The notes: generated by a model from the letters alone, not told the origin. Numbered from the stretch's first letter, positions 43,463-53,103 are shown. The stretch is 64,000 nucleotides of DNA from Candidatus Kaistia colombiensis (GCA_029203105.1 CP119318.1:2122501-2186500); one strand, 5' to 3'. Numbers and translations are program-made.

Positions 43463-44905
43463 ATGGCCTCTATTCTCCAGTCGAGGCTGGCTGCGCGCAA
43501 GCGCGGTCCAGCCGCCCTGTTCATCGCTGTCGCGATCAGCACGGCAGTCCCGGCCTATGCGGACGAAAAGCCCGCAACTCCGGCCCGGGCGGAACTAAGC
43601 GCCGAGTCAGGCCAGCTTCCGCGCATCGCCCCGGACGCCAGCACGTTCCAGCTTGCGAACGGCATGAACGTCGTGGTGATCCCCGACCATCGTTCCCCGA
43701 TCGTCACCCACATGGTTTGGTACAAGATCGGCGCGGCGGATGATCCGGCCGGCAAATCCGGCATCGCGCATTTCCTCGAGCACCTGATGTTCAAGGGAAC
43801 CAAGAATCATCCGGCCGGTGAGTTCTCCGCCAAGGTCTCCGAGGTCGGCGGCGTCGAGAACGCCTTCACCACGGCCGACTCGACCGCCTATTTCCAGACG
43901 GTCGCCAAGGAACAGCTTGGCATGGTGATGGGCTTCGAGGCCGATCGCATGGAGGGCCTGCAGCTGACCGACCCGGTCGTGCTGCCCGAGCGCGACGTCA
44001 TTCTCGAAGAGCGCCGCATGCGCACGGACAATGATCCGGGCGCGCAGCTCAGCGAGGCGATGGATGCCGCTCTCTACCAGAACCATCCCTATGGCATTCC
44101 CGTCATCGGCTGGGCGCACGAGATGGCCGGCCTGACGCGTGAAGACGCCATCGCCCAGTATCAGCGCTACTACACGCCGAACAACGCCCTGCTGGTCGTT
44201 GCCGGCGACGTCACGGCGGACGAGGTCAAGAAGCTCGCCGAAGATACCTATGGCAAGCTGCCGCGCCGCTCGGAGCCGGGCGTCCGCAGCCGTCCCAAGG
44301 AGCCCGAGCCGCTGACCGAGCGCTCGCTCGTCCTGCGCGACCAGCGGGTCAGCCAGCCGTCCTGGAATCAGGTCTATCTCGCGCCGTCCTACAATTCGGG
44401 CAAGCCGGGCGAGGCCGAGGCGCTGGACATCCTCGCCGACGTCATCGGCAGCGGACCGACCAGCCGCCTCTATCGTGCGCTCGTCGTCGAGCAGGGCATC
44501 GCCGGCGGCGCCGGCTCCTACTATTCGGGCGACGGCCTCGACTATGGTCGGCTCGGTTTCTATGCCACGCCGCGCGGCGACGTCGCGCTGGACAAGCTGA
44601 GCGCCGCCGTGGAAGCGGTCCTCGCCGACGTCCGCGAGCACGGCATCACGGCCGAGGAACTGGCGCTGGCCAAGAAGCGCACGCGCGCCTCGACGATCTA
44701 CAGCCAGGATAGCCAGGCGTCGCTCGCCCGCATCTTCGGCTCGGCGATGATCTCCGGCCAGTCGCTTTCCGACGTGCAGGATTGGGCGCGCCGGGTCGAT
44801 GCGGTGACGTTGTCCGACGTCTCCCAGGCCGCCGCGAAATATCTCGACAAGCGTCGTTCCGTAACGGGTTCCCTTTTGCCTGCGCCGGCCGAAAGCCGCA
44901 GCTGA
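43463..44905 (+). CDS. M16 zinc metallopeptidase (catalytic partner)
   Basis: A 480-residue secreted protease of the insulinase/processing-peptidase family. Signal peptide through about residue 33 (ALFIAVAISTAVPAYADE). The inverted zinc motif HFLEH is at 103-107 in GIAHFLEHLMFKGTKNHPAG, with downstream ligand Glu in VILEERRMRTDNDPG. The C-terminal half has TLSDVSQAAAKYLD. The start at 43463 follows GAGGAT. The next gene, 17 bases on, is an M16 paralogue without the zinc motif; such pairs form heterodimers in the periplasm. Possible role: degradation of signal peptides or small peptides. Confidence 0.92.
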   Translation: MASILQSRLAARKRGPAALFIAVAISTAVPAYADEKPATPARAELSAESGQLPRIAPDASTFQLANGMNVVVIPDHRSPIVTHMVWYKIGAADDPAGKSGIAHFLEHLMFKGTKNHPAGEFSAKVSEVGGVENAFTTADSTAYFQTVAKEQLGMVMGFEADRMEGLQLTDPVVLPERDVILEERRMRTDNDPGAQLSEAMDAALYQNHPYGIPVIGWAHEMAGLTREDAIAQYQRYYTPNNALLVVAGDVTADEVKKLAEDTYGKLPRRSEPGVRSRPKEPEPLTERSLVLRDQRVSQPSWNQVYLAPSYNSGKPGEAEALDILADVIGSGPTSRLYRALVVEQGIAGGAGSYYSGDGLDYGRLGFYATPRGDVALDKLSAAVEAVLADVREHGITAEELALAKKRTRASTIYSQDSQASLARIFGSAMISGQSLSDVQDWARRVDAVTLSDVSQAAAKYLDKRRSVTGSLLPAPAESRS

Positions 44906-44922
44906 CCGTCAGAGGAAATACC

Positions 44923-46230
44923 ATGAAGAAGAACCTTCTGGCGCGGCTCGGCCTCGCCTTTGTCGGGTTGATGGCGATTGTGCCGGCGAGCTACGCGATG
45001 GATGTCCAGCGCGTCGTCAGCCCCGGCGGCATCGAGGCCTGGCTGGTGGAAGACTATGCCGTGCCGATCATCGCGGTGAACTTCGCCTTTGCCGGCGGCA
45101 TCTCCCAGGATCCTCCGGAGAAGCCCGGACTCGCCAACATGCTCTCCGGGATGCTCGACGAGGGCGCCGGCGACATCGACAGCAAGACGTTCCAGGCGAA
45201 GCTCGACGAGCTTTCGATCGGCATGTCGTTCGACGCCGGCCGCGACGACTTCTTCGGCACGCTGAAGACGCTGGCCGAGAACAAGGACGAGGCCTTCTCG
45301 ATGCTGGCGCAGGCGGTGCAGAAGCCGCGCTTCGACGCCGAGCCGATCGAGCGCGTCCGTTCGCAGATCACGATCAGCATCAACGAGGCGAAGAAGGATC
45401 CGAGTTCGGTGGCGAGCGCCGCCGTGCGCGAGATGGCCTATGCCGGCCACCCCTATGGCCAGCCGCCGGAAGGCACGCTCGAGAGCATCGCGGCCGTCAC
45501 GGCGAAGGATCTCGAGGCCTACCGCCAGCGCGTCTTCGCTCGTGACCATCTCAAGGTCGCCGTCGTCGGCGCCATCGACGCCAAGGCCGTCGGCGGCATG
45601 CTCGACGAGGTCTTCGGCCCGCTGCCTGCCAAGGGCGACCTGGCCCAGATCCCGGACACCGTTCCCAAGGGCGGCAAGGTCGACATCGACATGCCCAATC
45701 CGCAGACGGTGATCACGTTTGGCGGTCCCGGCCCGCGTCGCAGCGACCCGGATTTCATGGCCGCCTTCGTCGCCAACCACATTCTCGGCGGTGGCACCTT
45801 CTCGTCGCGCCTCTATGAGGAGGTGCGTGAACGCCGGGGCCTGGCCTATTCGGTCGGCACGACGCTTCTGCCGTTCCGCCACTCCGCCGGGCTCGCCGGC
45901 AGCACGGCGACACGCGCGGACCGCGCCGACGAGACGGCGGCGCTGATCAAGAGCGAGATGGCCCGCCTGGCCAAGGATGGCCCGACGGCCGAGGAACTCG
46001 CCAAGGCCAAGAGCTTCCTGATCGGCTCCTATGCGCTTCGCTTCGACAACTCGTCGAAGATCGCCCGGCAGTTGCTCGCCATCGAGCTGGACGATCTCGG
46101 CATGGACTATATCGACAAGCGCAATGATCTGGTCGAGGCGGTGACGCTGGAAGACGTCAAGCGCGCGTCGCAGAAATACTTCACCACCGGCACCGAGCTG
46201 ATGGTCCGCGTCGGACCGCACGAGAGCTGA
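44923..46230 (+). CDS. M16-like peptidase, non-catalytic partner
   Basis: A 435-residue secreted M16 paralogue. Signal peptide ends near residue 26 (LAFVGLMAIVPASYA). In place of the HxxEH zinc site it has GLANMLSGMLDEGAG, so it should not be catalytic. The C-terminal substrate-contact motif typical of beta-type subunits is kept: SRLYEEVRERRGLAYSVGTT with the Arg/Tyr pair. AGAGGAAATACC precedes the ATG. It is co-transcribed with the active partner (17 bases apart), so the two probably work as an alpha/beta pair like mitochondrial processing peptidase. Confidence 0.9.
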   Translation: MKKNLLARLGLAFVGLMAIVPASYAMDVQRVVSPGGIEAWLVEDYAVPIIAVNFAFAGGISQDPPEKPGLANMLSGMLDEGAGDIDSKTFQAKLDELSIGMSFDAGRDDFFGTLKTLAENKDEAFSMLAQAVQKPRFDAEPIERVRSQITISINEAKKDPSSVASAAVREMAYAGHPYGQPPEGTLESIAAVTAKDLEAYRQRVFARDHLKVAVVGAIDAKAVGGMLDEVFGPLPAKGDLAQIPDTVPKGGKVDIDMPNPQTVITFGGPGPRRSDPDFMAAFVANHILGGGTFSSRLYEEVRERRGLAYSVGTTLLPFRHSAGLAGSTATRADRADETAALIKSEMARLAKDGPTAEELAKAKSFLIGSYALRFDNSSKIARQLLAIELDDLGMDYIDKRNDLVEAVTLEDVKRASQKYFTTGTELMVRVGPHES

Positions 46231-46250
46231 GGACGCAGGCAGGGTTCTTC

Positions 46251-46365
46251 ACCTCTCCCTAAGGGAGAGGTCGACGGCCGAAGGCCGGCGGGTTTACGGC
46301 CTCGCCGGATAGTTCCCTAAACCCTCACCCGGCTCTTCGAGCCGACCTCTCCCTCAGGGAGAGGT
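46251..46365 (-). repeat. Palindromic intergenic repeat, copy A (inverted)
   Basis: A 115-base element bounded by two 21-base palindromes (ACCTCTCCCT-N-AGGGAGAGGT) at 46251-46271 and 46345-46365. The interior matches copies B and C when read on the minus strand (GGGTTTAGGGAACTA and the GCCGGCC/GGCCGT block), with a 6-base deletion. It lies between the convergent M16 and Kef genes. Confidence 0.85.
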
Positions 46366-46395
46366 GAAGTCGGGGTCAGTCGCCATAGACAGAGA

Positions 46396-46428
46396 AAAAA
46401 GGGCCGGGAGAAACTCCCGGCCCTTTTT
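46396..46428. terminator. Bidirectional intrinsic terminator
   Basis: GGGCCGGGAG (46401-46410), AAA loop, CTCCCGGCCC (46414-46423), flanked by A6 and T5. It serves the convergent M16 and Kef genes. Confidence 0.95.
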
Positions 46429-46450
46429 GCATTCTGGAGAACCAAACGGC

Positions 46451-48280
46451 TCAATCCGCCGAGTCGGCCGCCGCCGACTCGGCTTCTTTGTTGAGGGCTC
46501 GCGATTCGCGCTTCGGCACGGTGAGCGGCTCCGGCTCCGGCTTGAAGGCCTTGGTCACGAACAGGTCGCGCCCGGCCGAGAGCATGCCGCCGGCCTGCTG
46601 CGCCGCCAGGCGCGCGGCATCGCGCGAGCGCAGGTTTTCTGCGATGTCGGCGATCCGCTCCTGGGCGACGCCGAGGCCCTCCAGCGCGGCGGCGCCGAAG
46701 GTGAACGCCGATTCCAGCGTCTCGCGCATCTGGTAGTTCACGCCCTTCTTCAGCAGCCGCAGCGTATGGCCGCGGTCATAGGAGCGGACATAGAGCTGCG
46801 CGAAGGGGAACTCGGACTGGATCAGCTCGACGATCTTGTCGGTTACTTCCTGCTTGTCGGTGCAGATGGCGACGATCTGCGAGCGCTCGATGCCGGCGGC
46901 GCGCAGCACGTCGAGCCGGGTTCCGTCGCCGAAATAGACCTTGAAACCGAAGCGCGCGGCCGCGCGGATCATTTCCGCGTCGGAATCGATCGCCGTCACG
47001 TCGACGCCCTCGGCGAGCAGGAATTGCGCCGAGATCTGGCCGAAGCGGCCGAAGCCGATCATCAGCACGCGGCCGCCGGCGCCGTCGAAATCCTCGTCGA
47101 GCTGCTCGGGCGTCGGCGGCGGCAGCACCCATTTCAGCGCCAGGACGCCGAGCGGCGTCAGCGCCATCGAAAGGATGATGGTGGCGGTCAGCATGGCGTT
47201 GACCTCGCCGGTGAAGATGCCGACGCCGGTCGCCGCCGCATAGAGGACGAAGGCGAACTCGCCGCCCTGAGCGAGCAGGGCGGCGCGGGTCAGCGCCTCG
47301 GCATGATCCGCCTTCAGCAGACGCGCGATGACATAGATGCCCACGGACTTCAGCGCCATATAGGCGAAGACGGACAGGAGGATCGTCTGCCAGTGCCGCG
47401 CGATGACGCCGAGATCGAGCGACATGCCGACGCTGAGGAAGAACAGGCCGAGCAGGATGCCGCGGAACGGCTCGATATCGGCCTCGAGCTGGTGGCGGAA
47501 ACTCGATTCCGACAGCAGCACGCCGGCAAGGAAGGCGCCCATCGCCATCGACAGGCCGCCGACCTGCATGGCGAGCGCCGCACCGAGCACGACGAGCAGG
47601 GCCGCCGCCGTCATCACCTCGCGCGCCTGGACATTGGCCAGGATGCGGAACATCGGGTTGAGAAGCCAGCGCCCGGCGGCGATCAGGGCTGCGAGCGAGC
47701 CGATCGCGATCAGGATCGACAGCCAGCGCGACTGGTCCTCGTCGGTCGTTCCATGCGCGCCGAGCAGGGCGACGATCGCCAGCAACGGCACGATGGCGAG
47801 GTCTTCGAGCAGCAGGATTGAGACGACCCGCTGGCCGGCCGGCGTCGCCGTGTCGCCGCGCTCCTCCAGGATCTGCATGACGATGGCGGTCGAGGACAGC
47901 ACGAAGCCCATGCCGGCGATGAAGGCGACGGCGGGCGCGAAGCCGGCGGCGATGCCGAGCCCGGTCAGCAGCGCGCCGCAGGTGACGACCTGGGCCAGGC
48001 CGAGGCCGAAGATCTCGCCACGCAGGCTCCAAAGCCGCGACGGTCGCATTTCGAGGCCGATGATGAACAGGAACAGGACGACGCCGAGCTCGGCCACGTG
48101 CAGGATCGATTGCGGGTCGGTGAACAGCTTCAGGCCATAGGGGCCGATGACCAGCCCGGCGGCGAGATAGCCGAGCACCGTGCCGAGGCCGAGCCGCTTG
48201 GAAATCGGCACGGCGATCACGCCCGCGCCAAGCAGTGCCACCAACTGGACGAGATCGGTTCCCTGGGTGTCGACCGACAT
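46451..48280 (-). CDS. KefB/KefC-type cation:proton antiporter
   Basis: A 609-residue CPA2 antiporter with a TrkA-N domain. About 12 membrane segments begin VQLVALLGAGVIAVPISKRL; GLVIGPYGLKLF and LFLFIIGLEMRPSRLWSLRG are typical of the family. At residue ~402 an NAD-binding RCK_N module starts: VLMIGFGRFGQISAQFLLAE. A hydrophilic C-terminal tail rich in Lys, Glu and Ala follows. Kef systems export K+ for H+ and can be gated by glutathione adducts, but no KefF/KefG partner is adjacent. The ATG at 48280 gives the standard N-terminus; upstream sequence is Arg-rich and unconserved. Confidence 0.9.
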   Translation of the reverse strand: MSVDTQGTDLVQLVALLGAGVIAVPISKRLGLGTVLGYLAAGLVIGPYGLKLFTDPQSILHVAELGVVLFLFIIGLEMRPSRLWSLRGEIFGLGLAQVVTCGALLTGLGIAAGFAPAVAFIAGMGFVLSSTAIVMQILEERGDTATPAGQRVVSILLLEDLAIVPLLAIVALLGAHGTTDEDQSRWLSILIAIGSLAALIAAGRWLLNPMFRILANVQAREVMTAAALLVVLGAALAMQVGGLSMAMGAFLAGVLLSESSFRHQLEADIEPFRGILLGLFFLSVGMSLDLGVIARHWQTILLSVFAYMALKSVGIYVIARLLKADHAEALTRAALLAQGGEFAFVLYAAATGVGIFTGEVNAMLTATIILSMALTPLGVLALKWVLPPPTPEQLDEDFDGAGGRVLMIGFGRFGQISAQFLLAEGVDVTAIDSDAEMIRAAARFGFKVYFGDGTRLDVLRAAGIERSQIVAICTDKQEVTDKIVELIQSEFPFAQLYVRSYDRGHTLRLLKKGVNYQMRETLESAFTFGAAALEGLGVAQERIADIAENLRSRDAARLAAQQAGGMLSAGRDLFVTKAFKPEPEPLTVPKRESRALNKEAESAAADSAD

Positions 48281-48510
48281 GGAGGCGCCTCGGCTAATGC
48301 TGCGAACCGGGCCACGATGGAGCGTCCGCACCATCCGCGCAAGGCGCGAGGCAAGACGCGAGGCGGTACTGCGAACCGATTGGGCAATCCGCCCTGGGAG
48401 CGGCCCCGGCGCCGCCGCGCTTCTCCCTCTCGTCGAAGCGGCGACACGTCGTCGCCGGGGTTGTCGGTCCAGCTTTCGATCCCTACTAAAGGGAGCAACG
48501 GAGAAGAGCC

Positions 48511-49854
48511 ATGACCGCGCTGCCTGACCAGTCCCGCCTCGTTGAAACCGCCGCCGAACTCGTCGAGGCCGCCAAGCGGGCGGGCGCGGACGCCGCCGAT
48601 GCCGTGGCGTTCCGGCGCATCGGCCTTTCCGTCGATATTCGCAACGGCGCCGTCGAGGAGACGAGCCGCTCGGAAGGCGACGAGCTGGCGCTCCGGGTGT
48701 TCGTCGGCAACCGCCACGCCAGCGTGTCGACCAACGGCCTGTCGCCGGCCGACGAGCTGGCAGTCCGCGCCGTCGCCATGGCGAAGGTGGCGCCAGAGGA
48801 TCGCTTCGCCGGCCTCGCCCCGGCCGACCGGCTCGCCAGGACGTTTCCCGAACTCGACCTGCTCGATCCCGGCGCGCCCTCGTCCGAGGAACTGATCGCG
48901 CGGGCACTGCAGGCGGAAGAGGCGGCGCTGGCCGTGCCGGGCGTCGCCAAGTCGGGCGGCACCTCGGCCGGATGGTCGCTGTCCGGCGCCGTGCTGGTGA
49001 CGTCGCATGGCTTCACCGGCGCCTATATGGGCTCGCGCCACAGCCTCTCCGCCACCGCCATCGCCGGCGAGGGCACAGGCATGGAACGCGACTATGACGG
49101 CGTCTCGAAGATCCATGCGAGCGACCTGCCGGACCCGGTCGAGATCGGCCGCAGGGCGGCCGACCGCGCCGTGCGCCGGCTGAACCCGACCCAGATGCCG
49201 ACCGGCCCGGCCACCGTCGTCTACGACCCGCGCGTCGCCGTCAGCCTGCTCGGCCATCTCGCCGGCGCCGTCAATGGCGGCGCCATCGCCCGCAAGTCCA
49301 GCTTCCTGCAGAAGGCGCTCGGCGAGGCGGTGTTCGCGCCCGGCATCCGCATCACCGACGATCCGCTGCGCGTGCGTGGCCTCGCCTCGCGCCCGTTCGA
49401 CGGCGAGGGCGTCGCCGCCGAGGCGTTCGACCTCGTCGCCGACGGCGTGCTGCAGCGCTGGTTCCTCGACAGCGGCACGGCGCGCGAGCTTGGCCTCGAA
49501 ACCAATGGCCGCGCGGTCGGCGGCGGCAGCAATCCGCATCCGAGCGCCACCAATCTGACCCTGCTGCCCGGCGAGCAGACGCCCGACGAACTGATCGCCG
49601 CGATCGGCGAGGGCTTCTACGTCACCGAACTGATCGGCCATGGCGCCAATGGCATCACGGGCGACTACAGCCGCGGTGCCAGCGGCTACCGCATCCGCGG
49701 CGGCAAGCTGGCCGAGGCGGTGAGCGAGATCACCATCGCCGGCAACATGCGCGACATGTTCCGTCGCCTCGTCGTCGCCAACGACCTCGAATATCGTTAC
49801 GCCTACAATTCGCCGACCGTTGCGATCGAGGGCATGATGATTGCCGGGCGCTGA
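48511..49854 (+). CDS. pmbA: TldD/PmbA family metalloprotease subunit (PmbA/TldE type)
   Basis: A 447-residue member of the TldD/PmbA family. It begins AAELVEAAKRAGADAADAVA and has the EGTGMERDYDGVSKIH segment, and in the C-terminal half HPSATNLTLLPGEQ and FYVTELIGHGANGITGDYSR, as in PmbA/TldE. The TldD-TldE heterodimer is a zinc peptidase that processes peptides such as microcin B17 precursor; TldE itself lacks the HExxxH site, and none is visible here. It is the first gene of a compact run to lpxK. GGAGAAG precedes the ATG. Confidence 0.9.
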   Translation: MTALPDQSRLVETAAELVEAAKRAGADAADAVAFRRIGLSVDIRNGAVEETSRSEGDELALRVFVGNRHASVSTNGLSPADELAVRAVAMAKVAPEDRFAGLAPADRLARTFPELDLLDPGAPSSEELIARALQAEEAALAVPGVAKSGGTSAGWSLSGAVLVTSHGFTGAYMGSRHSLSATAIAGEGTGMERDYDGVSKIHASDLPDPVEIGRRAADRAVRRLNPTQMPTGPATVVYDPRVAVSLLGHLAGAVNGGAIARKSSFLQKALGEAVFAPGIRITDDPLRVRGLASRPFDGEGVAAEAFDLVADGVLQRWFLDSGTARELGLETNGRAVGGGSNPHPSATNLTLLPGEQTPDELIAAIGEGFYVTELIGHGANGITGDYSRGASGYRIRGGKLAEAVSEITIAGNMRDMFRRLVVANDLEYRYAYNSPTVAIEGMMIAGR

Positions 49855-50671
49855 CGCCGTGCCGGACCGGACCGCCGATCTGGCGCTGCTGGTCGCGGCG
49901 GCGCGCGAGGCGGGGCAGGTCGCGCTCGGCTATTTCGGCCGCGATCCCAAGGTCTGGATCAAGGGCGCCAATTCGCCCGTCACCGAGGCCGATCTGGCCG
50001 CCAACCATGCGCTGCACGCGACGCTGACGGCGGCGCGGCCGGACTATGGCTGGCTGTCCGAGGAAAGCACCGACACGCCGGACCGGCTGAGCCGCCGCCG
50101 GCTGTTCGTCGTCGATCCGATCGACGGCACGCGCGGCTTCATCGACGGCAATCCCGACTGGTGCGTTTCGGTCGCCCTGGTCGAAGACGGCGCGCCGGTC
50201 GCCGCGGCGCTGTTCGTGCCGGCGCGCGAGGAACTGTTCGAAGCGGCGGCGGGCGCGGGCGCCCGCCTCAATGGCGAACCCATCCGCGTCAGCGACCGTG
50301 CGGCGCTGGAAGGGGCGCGGATTGCCGGGCCCGCGCGTCATTTGCGCGCGATGGCGGCGCATGGCATGGACCCGAGCGAGCGCCGGTTCACGCCGTCACT
50401 CGCCTATCGTTTCGCGCTGGTCGCCTGCGGCCGCGTCGACGTCGCCACGGCCCGTCCCGGCGCCTATGATTGGGATCTTGCGGCAGTGGACCTTTTGGTG
50501 CAGGAAGCAGGCGGAACACTGCGCGATCTCGAGGGCGCGCCGCTTCGTTTCAACGGCGCGGCACCGCGCCATCCGGCCCTGATCGCCTCGACGCCCGGGC
50601 TTGCTTCGGCGGCCACGGCCATCATCGCTGAAGCCGAGGCCGCGCAGGCCTCGGGGTCCGGCGCGCCCTAG
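49841..50671 (+). CDS. CysQ-like 3'(2'),5'-bisphosphate nucleotidase / inositol monophosphatase family
   Basis: A 276-residue Mg-dependent phosphatase. The metal-binding motifs are all present: WLSEES (Glu74-Glu75), VDPIDGTRGF (Asp92, Asp95) and GAYDWDLAAVDLLVQEAGG near the C-terminus. It could hydrolyse PAP from sulfate assimilation (CysQ) or inositol phosphates; the length and context fit CysQ slightly better. The likely start is TTG 49841, with GAGG upstream, overlapping pmbA by 14 bases; GTG 49859 is an alternative. Confidence 0.85.
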   Translation: MPGADAVPDRTADLALLVAAAREAGQVALGYFGRDPKVWIKGANSPVTEADLAANHALHATLTAARPDYGWLSEESTDTPDRLSRRRLFVVDPIDGTRGFIDGNPDWCVSVALVEDGAPVAAALFVPAREELFEAAAGAGARLNGEPIRVSDRAALEGARIAGPARHLRAMAAHGMDPSERRFTPSLAYRFALVACGRVDVATARPGAYDWDLAAVDLLVQEAGGTLRDLEGAPLRFNGAAPRHPALIASTPGLASAATAIIAEAEAAQASGSGAP

Positions 50672-50708
50672 GCGCGCATCATCGGTTTGGACAAGGAGAC
50701 GCCGGCAC

Positions 50709-50945
50709 ATGACTGGTTCGGACAAGCAGCTGCTGCATCTGGTTTTCGGTGGGGAACTGAGCGCGGTCGGAACGATGGAGTTCTCCGACCTGTCGAAGCT
50801 CGACATCGTCGGGATCTATCCCAACTACAAGACCGCCTATGACGCCTGGAAGCAGGCGGCGCAGCGCTCGGTCGACAGCGCGCAGACGCGCTATTTCATC
50901 GTCCATCTGCACCGGTTGCTCGATCCCGACGCGACGACGGGCTGA
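50709..50945 (+). CDS. DUF4170 family protein
   Basis: A 78-residue protein, MTGSDKQLLHLVFGGELSAV then IVGIYPNYKTAYDAWKQAAQ and TRYFIVHLHRLLDPD. This matches DUF4170, a small family found next to lipid A genes in Hyphomicrobiales. Function unknown. AAGGAG lies nine bases before the ATG. Its fixed position between a cysQ-like gene and a lipid acyltransferase gene suggests an envelope-related role, by context only. Confidence 0.85.
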   Translation: MTGSDKQLLHLVFGGELSAVGTMEFSDLSKLDIVGIYPNYKTAYDAWKQAAQRSVDSAQTRYFIVHLHRLLDPDATTG

Positions 50946-51026
50946 GGACACGCCTCCGCGCCACGGCGCTGCTGGCGGATATTGGGACCGCCGCGCTCGC
51001 GTCGGTTGGAAGGGACAGAACCTATT

Positions 51027-51767
51027 TTGGCGAACTCTCAGGCCAAGAGGCGCGCCAAGCGCCCCAGCCTTCTCAAGCGGATTGGAACGTCGGACCAGGT
51101 CACGCGGCTGGCCGGCCGCACCGCGGCCGCCTATCTGCGCCTCGTCCGCCGCACCAGCACGCTCGAATTCGAGCCGAGCGATCCCTACGAGTTCTTCGGT
51201 CATCTGCTGCCGGGCATCGTCGCGATGTGGCACGGCCAGCACCTGATGGTGCCGTTCATCCGCCGCGAGGGCCATGACGTCCGCGTCATGATCTCGAAGC
51301 ATCGCGACGGCGAGATCAACGCCATCGCCGCCGAAAGCCTCGGTCTTGGCACCGTGCGCGCCTCGGCGGCGCGTTCGGCGTCGCGCGCGATCGAGAAGGG
51401 CGGCCTGCGCGGCTTCCTGGAGATGAAGGCGGCGCTGGCCCAGGGTGCGACCGTCGCCATGACGGCCGATCTCTCGAACCAGAAATCGCGCCGCGCCGGG
51501 CCGGGCATCGTCATGCTGGCGCGCGCCTCGGGCCGGCCGATCGTGCCGGTGGCGGTGGCCACGAGCCGCCATTTCGTCATCAAGAACTGGGACCGCACGA
51601 CGGTCAATCTCCCCTTCAGCAAGGGCATCTGCGTCTTCGGCGTGCCGATCTACGTGCCGGCCGACGCCGACGACGCGGTCATCGAGCAAAAGCGCCAGGA
51701 GCTCGAGGATGAGCTCAACCGCGTGACCGAACGGGCCTATCAGCGCGTCGGTCGGTCGCATGTCTGA
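51027..51767 (+). CDS. DUF374 lysophospholipid acyltransferase-family protein
   Basis: A ~246-residue protein of the DUF374/LPLAT group. LPGIVAMWHGQHLMVPFIRR contains the W-H-G catalytic-site variant of this family. ISKHRDGEINAIAAESLGLG and MTADLSNQKSRRAGPGIVML follow, the latter analogous to the substrate-binding G-P-x-G block. The start is uncertain: TTG 51027 (GGAAGGGA upstream) gives a reasonable N-terminus, while TTG 50982 is further out. It overlaps the waaA start by eight bases. By position it probably acts on the lipid A or other envelope lipid pathway. Confidence 0.82.
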   Translation: MANSQAKRRAKRPSLLKRIGTSDQVTRLAGRTAAAYLRLVRRTSTLEFEPSDPYEFFGHLLPGIVAMWHGQHLMVPFIRREGHDVRVMISKHRDGEINAIAAESLGLGTVRASAARSASRAIEKGGLRGFLEMKAALAQGATVAMTADLSNQKSRRAGPGIVMLARASGRPIVPVAVATSRHFVIKNWDRTTVNLPFSKGICVFGVPIYVPADADDAVIEQKRQELEDELNRVTERAYQRVGRSHV

Positions 51768-53103
51768 GCGCAGCGGAGCGGCCCTACTCGCCTATCGACT
51801 GGCTGGTTACGCCGCTTTGCCGCTCGTGCCGCTGCTGCTGGCCTATCGCACGAACAAGGGCAAGGAAGACCGCGCCCGTCGCCATGAGCGCTATGGCCGC
51901 GCGACGCTGCACCGCCCCGCCGGGGCGCTGGTGTGGATCCATGCCGCCAGCGTCGGCGAGACCAATGCCGTGTTGCCGCTGGTGCGCCGGATCGTGGAGG
52001 AGGGCGTCAACGTCCTTTTCACCACGGTGACGGTGACGAGCGCCGCGGTGGCGGCGCATCGCCTGCCGCGCGGCGCCTTTCATCAATATGCGCCGGTCGA
52101 CATCGCGCCCTTCGTGAACCGCTTCCTCGACCACTGGCGGCCAGACCTCGCCATCTCGGTCGAATCCGAGATCTGGCCCACCAAGATGGACAGGCTCGTC
52201 GCCCGGGCGATCCCGCATATCTTCGTCAATGCCCGCATGTCGGAGCGCTCGTTCAAGCGCTGGGCGAAGATCGAGACGGGAAAGCGCGGCCTGTTCGGCA
52301 AGGTGACGATGGCGCTGGCGCAGAGCGAGGGCGATGGCGAGCGGCTTTCGGCCCTCGGCGTCCGCAGCGTGCGCGTCACCGGCAATCTGAAATTCGACGT
52401 GCCGCCGCCGCATGCCACGCCAGAGATGGTCGAAGCGATGCACCGCGCCGTCGAGGGCAGGGCGGTGTTCGTCGCCGCCTCGACGCATGAGGGCGAGGAG
52501 GAGGTCATCGCCGCGGCGCATCGCGTGCTGCGCCATCGACGGCCCGAGCTTTTGACCATCATCGTGCCGCGCCACCCTGTGCGCGGCCCCGCCATCCGCG
52601 ATCAACTGGTCGCCAAGGGGTTCGACGTGGCGCTGCGCAGCGCCGGCGAACCGATCTCGGCCGGGACCGACATCTATCTCGCCGACACGCTGGGCGAACT
52701 CGGCATCTTCTACCGGATCGCGCCGATCGCCTTCATCGGCGGCACGCTGGTCCCGGTCGGCGGCCACAATCCGATCGAGGCGGCGCAGCTCAATGTCGCC
52801 ATACTGCATGGACCGCATGTCCACAACGCCGCCGAGATCTATTCCGCGCTCGACCGCACCGGCCGGGCCGAGGTGATCCGCAGCTCTGAACAACTGGCCA
52901 AGGTGCTCGACGATCTGTTCGCCGATCCCAACGCCATGCGCCGGCGCGCCACCAAGGCGGCCGAGGCGCTGGCGCCCTTCACCGGCGCGCTCGATGCAAC
53001 GATGCGGGCGCTGGTGCCCTATCTGGAGCCGCTGGCAATCGCCGCGCGGCTGCAGGATCGCGATCCGCCCGCTTCCGCCAGCCGCACAAGGCGGCCCCGA
53101 TGA
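51760..53103 (+). CDS. waaA: 3-deoxy-D-manno-octulosonic acid transferase WaaA
   Basis: Adds Kdo to lipid IVA, a key step of lipopolysaccharide core synthesis. The 447-residue GT-B protein has an N-terminal membrane-associating stretch, the Kdo transferase opening LVWIHAASVGETNAVLPLVR, the nucleotide-sugar block RVTGNLKFDVPPPH and, in the C-terminal domain, AFIGGTLVPVGGHNPIEAAQ. It is immediately followed by lpxK with a four-base overlap, so two consecutive steps of lipid A/core assembly are coupled. Confidence 0.95.
   Translation: MSERSGAALLAYRLAGYAALPLVPLLLAYRTNKGKEDRARRHERYGRATLHRPAGALVWIHAASVGETNAVLPLVRRIVEEGVNVLFTTVTVTSAAVAAHRLPRGAFHQYAPVDIAPFVNRFLDHWRPDLAISVESEIWPTKMDRLVARAIPHIFVNARMSERSFKRWAKIETGKRGLFGKVTMALAQSEGDGERLSALGVRSVRVTGNLKFDVPPPHATPEMVEAMHRAVEGRAVFVAASTHEGEEEVIAAAHRVLRHRRPELLTIIVPRHPVRGPAIRDQLVAKGFDVALRSAGEPISAGTDIYLADTLGELGIFYRIAPIAFIGGTLVPVGGHNPIEAAQLNVAILHGPHVHNAAEIYSALDRTGRAEVIRSSEQLAKVLDDLFADPNAMRRRATKAAEALAPFTGALDATMRALVPYLEPLAIAARLQDRDPPASASRTRRPR

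Noticed and set aside
48440..48456. GGCGAC-N5-GTCGCC dyad upstream of pmbA
   Set aside because: Short and GC-only; expected often by chance in this base composition and without other support.
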